Source: Hymenoscyphus infarciens | Taxonomy: Eukaryota; Ascomycota; Leotiomycetes; Helotiales; Helotiaceae | Length of the DNA: 64,000 bases | Direction of reading: 5' to 3' | NCBI GenBank assembly: GCA_001414345.1 | Contig: LLCB01000183.1 | Location: 53,481-117,480, forward strand | Shown here: positions 57,731 through 64,000 of the stretch, piece after piece | Position numbering within the stretch: the first letter of the stretch is position 1 | Layout of the letters: every line of letters begins with the position of its first letter | Made by a program: the position numbers and the translations under genes | Notes under the pieces: generated by a model | What the model was told of the DNA's origin: nothing | Databases searched by the model: none | What the model saw: the letters and a program-made list of their open reading frames with translations, nothing else

Positions 57731-58880
57731 GAGCTGACGTGGCGCTGGCGGGATTTACTCATCCGCAGAGAAATCCTAAACTGAGGTTTTTGCAGGTCTG
57801 GGAACAAGATGGCGGGAGTTGTAAACAAACCTCAAGAATTGCTCAGATACAGAGGGGAAGCAACGACGCTATAGAGCCAAATGGGCTGGTGTTGGGGTTA
57901 GAAAGAAGGCACGACACGACTTCTCAGTCCCTATTCAAACCAGGGGAGAAAGAACCCCCAAGGTCGTCCCTTCCATCTTAGCTTGACATCGCGCTAGCAG
58001 TAGGGCACCAAGAAAGGAAGGCACGACCCAATCTACATGTAAAGTACAACATTCCCTCACCCTTTCCCTTTGATATAGGAGGTACTTGTCCTCGAAGGCG
58101 AATCGTGGGGAGCGGGCGGGAATGGAAATACCTCGTTTTTGGCACTCCGGAAACGGCTAGAGAGAAGCAACGACTGGTTTCTGCACTCCAAGTTAGTTAA
58201 AATATGTAAATATGTGTAGAGATCAGAATAAACGAATGAGAAGTGATTTCGACCGAAATTGAAGCCACTAGGTATGGATAGCGAAGTTAGAAGTTTGTGT
58301 GTACCTTTGACCTGAAGAGACTCTCTGAATCAAACCTCTCACATTCCGGTTCGAAGCGTGAAACGAGTCAAAGGCGTCTTTGCAAGATGCGATGAGGGTA
58401 ATGTACATATAATAGAGTCGTGATGCCGATGCTAAATAGCCAGAGAAGAAGGACAGATCATTGCGATATCGTTGAAAGCGGGGTTGGGCGTAAGGTTAGG
58501 GGCGAACGAAGACAACTGCGTTTTTGGTGCTCCGCGCACGATGTATTAAATTTCCGTCAGAAAAGAATACCAACATCGCATCTCCGCATCGACTTTTCGA
58601 GAGTCATATTAATTCTCTGATAATTGAGACATATCGTTGTACCTAGTGTTTGGCGTGAAAACATTACTAAGGTTTGGGGGAAAGCTTGTCTGTCATAGCA
58701 GCCTTTGCTCTCTGAAGTTTGTCTGCGCCCCTAACAAAGCAATCTTAAATCAGGGTGCCAATCGAAGGTGGACTGTTGGCGCGAGAGGTTAAGACCAACC
58801 CCTACGAAAGCAAAGCACTCCCTCTGTCGTAAGTGTTCTATACCACGGCCTAATCAGGGCCCTTATTACGGTTTTACAAG
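57731..58880. other. 3' intergenic region with one short foldback element
   Basis: No gene is supported. A 66-bp foldback lies at 57962-58027. Confidence 0.45.
57962..58027. mobile_element. 66-bp foldback sequence, GGTCGTCCCTTCC ends
   Basis: GGTCGTCCCTTCC on the left pairs with GGAAGGCACGACC on the right. It shares its end motif with 43783-43900, 47774-47848 and sequences near 3715-3811. Confidence 0.5.
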
Positions 58881-60086
58881 GTTATTTTTAGTAGGTAATT
58901 AGTATTAAAAAGTAATAATAATCTACTAGGGTAAAGGGCTTATAATTAATAAAGCTTCGACATTTTTAAAGTAATTAAAATAAAATTCTATTTTAAATTT
59001 TACATTTAACGCTTTCTCTTACTTCTACTCTCTCTTCCTCTTCCTCTCTCCTCTCTTAAACGTAGATAGATTCCTCTAAGTTACTTTAGAAGTAAGGAAT
59101 TTAAGAGCTTATTTATAAATACATATATATATAAAAGTATATAAAGTAGTAAACTTTGCCTAAAACGTCTAATTTTATTACTTATTCTTTTAAAAGAGGC
59201 GATTTTATAGAAGTAAAGAGATAGTAAAAAAAGAAAAGAGTAATTAAGTAATTATATAATATAAGGCTATTTCTAAATACTACCTAAATACTAAGAGTAC
59301 TAACTATTTCTTAAAAGAGAATATATAATAGCTATAACCTCTATAGTCTTTTAAAGTACTTAAAAACTATAAAGCTAACGTCTATAGTCTCTACTTCTCT
59401 TAGAAAGAGCTTAAGTACTCTTCTTAATTTCTACTTTTTATTCCTAGCTAGCTTACTTATAGAGATAAAAACCCTTAGTAGAGTATACTAGATATACCGA
59501 GAGAGTGTTCTAGATACTTATCTTGCTTTCGTAGAGAACGTCGAGGTCGAGAAGAAAGATAGAAGAGGCGATTTAGACGCTCGAGATAAGACGGAAGTAG
59601 CGACTTAGCTTAAAGTTTACTTATAGTAGGCTAAAGACTTATTATACTATTTATTTATATAAGCGACCTCGTCTAAAATAGTTTTCAACTACTAGAAAGA
59701 AGACTGTTCCTAAGAGTCTATTTAACTCGTATAAATTATTTAAATATATATATAAATATCTAATAAGATACTCTAATAAGTAACCTTATATAAGTTAGTA
59801 TATATTATTAATTATTTCTTAATATATTAAATATTATTTAGCTCGTAGTATATATATTAGTGTATATAGAGCTATAGCAGTAGTGGTATACGACCTAGGT
59901 AGTACTAGGTAGTAGAGTAGATAAAAGATATATATAAACTTTTAAAGATTTATACTTCTAGAGGTCTAAATCTTTTTTTAGTAGTGTATATTCTATTTAT
60001 ATATATACTAAGATATATAAGGTTAAACGAGGGCTTGTATTCCTTTTAAATATACACGCTAAACACTGGTGTATATATAGGATTAT

Positions 60087-60117
<31 letters not shown>

Positions 60118-60180
60118 TACCTTACGATTTTTGGTGGTGCATATCCTAGATATGCACGAGCCAAACAGGCTCTAAATCTT
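58880..60180. repeat. AT-rich, stop-dense island containing TIR element copy B (59713-60173)
   Basis: There are no open frames. The end AGAGTCTATTTAACTCGTAT at 59713 is mirrored by GCACGAGCCAAACAGGCTCT ending at 60173. The interior is the reverse complement of 22118-22542 with scattered transitions. A (TA)n tract lies at 60090-60116. The right arm keeps more G/C than the left, so the two ends have mutated unequally. Confidence 0.65.
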
Positions 60181-60974
60181 GTTGGATGCTAGCTTTCCTT
60201 CTAGATTTTTCGGAGCGCAACTCCATTTTCGTCTACTGTGAAGGGTGTTGTTTCAAGCTTGATATAATTTCACGTTCGTTGGTACCTTGCCTATGGTGTG
60301 TCAAGTTATGGAAGTTGAAAAAGCTCGTCAATTGGTTGATCTGTTTTACGGCTCTATTGATGCTCACTGGAAATGCGGTCATACTCGTACTCGTCAGAAA
60401 TCTCTTCGAGGTCTTTCTGGTACTTCCTCTCAAGTAGATCCCAACATACTTTCGCGCCTAGGATGTTCGTGAGTGTATCCAAAGCATCCCCTTCGCAATT
60501 GCGTGTGATTTTTAATTGAAGTTTTGCATCTGCTTGATCATACTTGGACCAACGTTCGACATCTGCCTTTATATGAAACCATCGACGGTTGAGCTACGTA
60601 ACTCGGGCTACTTTGAAGCCGTCGTCTAACGATTCCTTAATTCCATGCATACGTGCGAGAAAGATAATGTGTTTCTTCCAAAATTCGTAAATAGATTCGC
60701 CTTTGAGCTTAAAATGAGCTGGAAGCAGTATTTCGTGAGTTGAAGAGCTTGGACTCGGCATATTAAGAGTAGCTGAAGAAACGACGATATCTCGGCCATT
60801 GCGGGGTGTAACCTTATATTGGATGTCTTTGCTTTTGTGGTGGTCGTTGTTTGTGGTTAGGTCATTGTTGTGCTGGAAATTTTGTGTGGAGCTCTGAATG
60901 AGAACCACATATGGCCCTAGTAAGTGCTTCATAGCTACCATCTGGATGCACGACACTATTGGCTCTGTCAGCAT
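60181..60974 (-). pseudogene. Decayed retrotransposon gag (UBN2/Copia-like) fragment
   Basis: One minus-strand frame reads HFKLKGESIYEFWKKHI, then DDGFKVARVT and a TAG. It continues LNRRWFHIKADVERWSKYDQ, ADAKLQLKITRN, LTNILGAKVCWDLLERKY and ends at another stop near 60360. The order 'KLKGE..W', 'W..AD.KL.L.I' and 'A...WD.L...Y' is that of Copia-type gag/UBN2 domains. In-frame stops and the lack of protease, integrase or RT mark it as a relic. No LTRs were found nearby. Confidence 0.6.
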
Positions 60975-61301
60975 GTTACTCTGGTATATATGTTCAGTGA
61001 AGAGAGTAACTACACTTGTCTTTCATTTACTGTCACGATTTCCTTTTCTTCCAAACATTTTCGCTTAATTTTTCTCACCAATGTGCAAATAGTGCAATCT
61101 AGCTAAAACACAAAGAGCTTTTGTTATATACTGACTCAAGTGCCATAGTTCCATACTTTTGAACCAAAAAGACCTCATTATCATCAAGTCTACTAGATGC
61201 AATCGAATATCACACGGGCTGTTTTCCCTTCATACATCATTCCTCCTGGACTAGCATACAAGACATGTGCTAACCAATCCCTTCCGGTGTCCACCAGTAC
61301 C
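60975..61301. other. Intergenic, nothing recognised
   Basis: Mixed-composition sequence between the gag relic and the 3' end of the secreted-protein gene. No gene or repeat was seen. Confidence 0.4.
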
Positions 61302-61846
61302 CTATTTGGTAGGTGCTTCAAGATCGATTCTGAGGGCAGCAATAGCCAATTCAGAAGTAGCACCCTCCCAGAAAACGTTGAGGGCAAAGCCCTCAGGGGT
61401 TGGGATGCTCCACCACGCGTAAATCCCGCCAGATGATGTGCCGGCCTTGATCAAATAAACCTCTCCGTCGACGGTAAGTTGCTCCAACTCGGACCCAGCT
61501 CCGCCCGGATTGTTGAAAAGGTAGGGAGCGTCTGCATTAATCGGTCCGCTACCATTGGTGGGTTCGTCTGCTTTGAAGAGACGAGAAGAAGAGCTAGTGA
61601 TTTGTGTTAGTGAGACTGATGTAAACTTAAATGGACAAATGCTTACACATTGAACAAGAATTCTTGATCGTATGTCAAGGCCGAAGAGAGGATTTGGGCT
61701 CCACGGGAAACGGTGGCAACAGTTGCAGGATACGAAGCAGTTCCGTCTTCTGGGACAATGGTGATGAAGAATGGACCGGTGATTTGTGCCAATGCAGTGC
61801 TGCTTAGAGCCATGCCCGCAAGGAACTGTGTGTTTGGAAATTGCAT
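61302..61846 (-). CDS. Small secreted protein, unknown function (163 aa)
   Basis: Exon 1 is 61846-61647. A 53-nt intron (GTAAGC donor, CACTAAC branch, CACTAG acceptor) joins exon 2 at 61593-61302, and only this acceptor keeps frame. Residues 1-20 are a signal peptide (FLAGMALSSTALAQ, cleavage after ALA). The mature part is ~143 residues, Gly/Ala/Thr-rich, with FFITIVPEDGTASYPAT, LYLIKAG-like strands and IYAWWSIPTPEGF near the end. It contains no cysteines, so it is not a Cys-rich effector type. It looks like a compact beta-rich extracellular protein. I do not recognise the family. A pyrimidine-rich promoter follows at 61850-62000. Confidence 0.7.
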
Positions 61847-63611
61847 CTTGGTAGATTTCGGTTTTGTTTTGCTCGAGTTGAAGGAAGAGTGAACTTGGGA
61901 ATTCTTGTTGCTTCAGTTATCATGAGAGCACTAGCTAGATATGGTTCTCTTGACAGCAATTGCATCATACAAAATCGATCTGATTATCACCTGTAGCTAG
62001 AAAAAAAATCGTATGGTCGTCAAGGATTATTAGGTAGGCCCATTTCTCGTATTTTAAGTGGTTCCGCCCCCCTGTAAACACTCTATGGTATCTCGACTCA
62101 CTCACCTATTTTGTCTTAACGACTTCAACTTCTGTACAGCTGTATACAAAAAACTGATGATGCGTATGCATAAGCACCACTAGCATGTGCATAAGGCGAA
62201 GTTTTGTCTTCAGCGACATGAGATCGAGATTTTCCACCAGTGAAGTTCTGATCCTTCAAGCTGTAGGCGCACGTCGGTGCATAAGCGAGCTTTGGCGGCT
62301 GATCGTGTGTAATGTAGGCGCCAATTGTTTGTACTGAGTTAATAAACCCGCACCGTTACACGGTCGTAAGTCCTAAAAAGGGGGTGATGAGTTCATTCTC
62401 GTGCTCCCACTTTTTTCAGCCACTTAAAAAAAGTAAAAGTTATAGAAATCCTCTAGTGATTGCGGGAAGTTACGGAAATATTTTGAATTCTTGAAAATTA
62501 CGACTCCTCTTACTACCCGAAATAGTGTAAGCAACATGCTAAAAGATGAGACTGCAACTTACATGATTACACTGGCTTTTCTTCTGGACCTCTGAAAATG
62601 ATCCAGGATGACATTTCAGATTGGTTGACCCAAGGTTGCTGAATACACCGTTCAGCCATATTTTCATTTTCGGCTTCGGAAACCCATATGTCACCACCGA
62701 ACTCAAAGTTGTAGTTCCAGCGTCTCGGGTCGACTGTAAGTATCTCTCACTGCCGCCATTCTGTAACATCCCGCCCTCGTCTAATATTGCCAGGGGTACC
62801 CGTCTCCGCCTGCAGTAGTAGTAAAGGGTATCAATCAAGGATCAGCATAGTGGGTACAGAACCATTCGGAGAAAAGTTACAAGGATAGAAGGTGGCATAG
62901 AGAATATAGAACTTGGCATAGTTTAGGGAGCATACAAGTGATTATGTATAGTCATTCTAATAATCCTGACCGTACAATATTGACTAATTCAGCGCTCATT
63001 CCTAAGAAAACTTCCTACAGGTGATGAGATTCCTCGAGGTCTGTCATTTTCCCTATTAGGCGCGGGGTAAGGAACGATAGCGAGACATATAAGGAATAAG
63101 CCTTTTTTGCACCTATATCAAGGTAAACAAAAATAATCCTGTAGCAAAACAACCATTTTTCTCATGGTATAAATCATATACCAATTATACGATCCCTCTG
63201 GTTTCTAGGAGAACTAGAGCATTTCTTGCAAAAGTTGGCGGCTCCTTGAAACGGGAAGGGCGAGATTTCCAAAGACGGACAGTGACTCGCTCTCGAGACT
63301 TAAGTATCTACTATCAAGTCAAGATATGTTACTATAAGTCCGTTGTCTGGTAAACAAATTTTTGTTTGAAGCGGGAAATTATTAGATCTAAATGCTATCT
63401 GCGTTTGTATTTTCAATTCATTTTCACTCTGGTGAGCGAGGGTATTTAATTGCTGGAATATGCCAATTGAAGGGCCAGAAATGGAAGAAGAAGAAAAAAG
63501 AATTGAAACAACCCAATTTTTCCAGAGACAGCGCTGGCCCAACTATTCTATGAGTTGTAGAGAGCCGGCTCTCCAAATAGGGAAAAGGTCTCACAAACAA
63601 GACTAGTAGTA
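61847..63611. other. Intergenic, no supported gene
   Basis: Both strands around 62540-62840 have open frames of 60-100 codons, but none shows a domain or convincing splice partner. The stretch 63000-63540 is also without recognised features. Confidence 0.4.
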
Positions 63612-63863
63612 ATGGGCATTCTACGACTCATCTCGAAAATAAATGAAACGTCGCTTGCTGTCAATATTCAATCTGCTACCCTGAGCCACGGTATTGTGGA
63701 AAAGGTGGAGACTATAATTGTTTCCCCACAAAATATTTCCGTCTCGCAGAAACTTCAAGTAGCAGAAATTCCACCCGAAACGCAGGCGAAAAGTCATCAA
63801 GTACAGATCTTAAACCACTTGCTAGAGTCTCTTCATGCGTATCTTACAAAAAGCTCCAAATAA
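63612..63863 (+). CDS. Possible short protein or fragment (83 aa)
   Basis: ATG at 63612 opens an 83-codon frame with even amino-acid use (MGILRLISKINETSLAV..., ending LLESLHAYLTKSSK) and a stop at 63861. No domain, signal or membrane segment is visible, and no homologue is recognised. It lies just before degraded sequence at the window end, so it could be the start of a longer gene or chance. Confidence 0.25.
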   Translation: MGILRLISKINETSLAVNIQSATLSHGIVEKVETIIVSPQNISVSQKLQVAEIPPETQAKSHQVQILNHLLESLHAYLTKSSK

Positions 63864-63892
63864 GTGTTGACTCAGAATCTTACTCTCCGTAA

Positions 63893-64000
63893 GTTTGAAA
63901 GGGGGGGGGGGGGGGAAAAAAAGAAAAAAAACCCGGAAACCCCCCTCAAACGGGTTTTTTTGTAAAAAAATTCCCCCCCCGCAAATTTTATGTGTTATAG
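63893..64000. other. Homopolymer-rich, probably unreliable sequence
   Basis: A run of 15-16 G is followed by poly-A, C, G, T and A runs (AAAAAAAGAAAAAAAACCC, GGGTTTTTTTGTAAAAAAA, TTCCCCCCCCG) unlike anything else in the window. It looks like a low-quality read or contig end rather than genomic signal. Confidence 0.6.

Noticed and set aside
62539..62838. Minus-strand frame of 99 codons
   Set aside because: Plus-strand frames of similar quality overlap it; no domain or splice support.

Overview
The window looks like a nuclear segment of a filamentous ascomycete (Pezizomycotina; Leotiomycetes is a guess, not shown). The evidence is short GT-AG introns, mostly 48-100 nt, with CTAAC/CTGAC-type branch sites. 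Typical fungal families are present: a P450, a Rhodopsin-fold/SAT4 membrane protein, a Dal5/Fen2-type MFS carrier, a DUF6604-like protein and an acyltransferase-3. Gene islands alternate with long AT-rich stretches full of stops that resemble RIP-mutated repeats. I rebuilt gene models by hand from splice signals and reading-frame continuity. No RNA gene was recognised.

Layout. 1.6-2.3 kb: a small two-exon orphan whose stop codon lies in a 103-bp triplication. 3.9-5.8 kb: three TIR elements flanked by TA. 6.7-17.2 kb: P450 (-), SAT4-type receptor-like protein (+), a doubtful lysine-rich gene, an MFS transporter (-) and a flavin monooxygenase (+). 18.5-20.4 kb: a divergent pair, one an R/D/E-rich open frame, the other a gene of repeated cysteine modules that each end at a phase-0 exon border, with a nonsense codon in the first. 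20.4-25.7 kb: AT-rich repeats including an LTR element remnant. 25.7-27.2 kb: GPI2. 27.8-28.2 kb: a TIR element carrying TTAGGG repeats. 30.1-31.1 kb: a single-pass membrane protein. 31.1-37.5 kb: AT-rich desert. 37.6-40.0 kb: DUF6604-like gene. 44.2-45.8 kb: acyltransferase. 48.1-53.4 kb: a large secreted, probably GPI-anchored protein and a broken paralogue of its C-terminal half. 54.0-55.3 kb: a palindromic satellite array between about 100-bp inverted repeats. 55.3-57.7 kb: a membrane-anchored pepsin-fold protein lacking one catalytic Asp. 59-61 kb: AT-rich repeats and a decayed gag. 61.3-61.8 kb: a small secreted protein. The last 100 bases look like poor-quality sequence.

The genes do not form an obvious pathway cluster. 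The coherent themes are cell-surface or secreted proteins (GPI2, two anchored proteins, an inactive-looking aspartic protease homologue, a small secreted protein) and a dense population of short non-autonomous elements. One of these inserted in frame into a degenerating surface-protein gene. The strongest candidates for something undescribed are the exon-encoded cysteine-module gene (19386-20414) and the inverted-repeat-bounded satellite (54044-55251).
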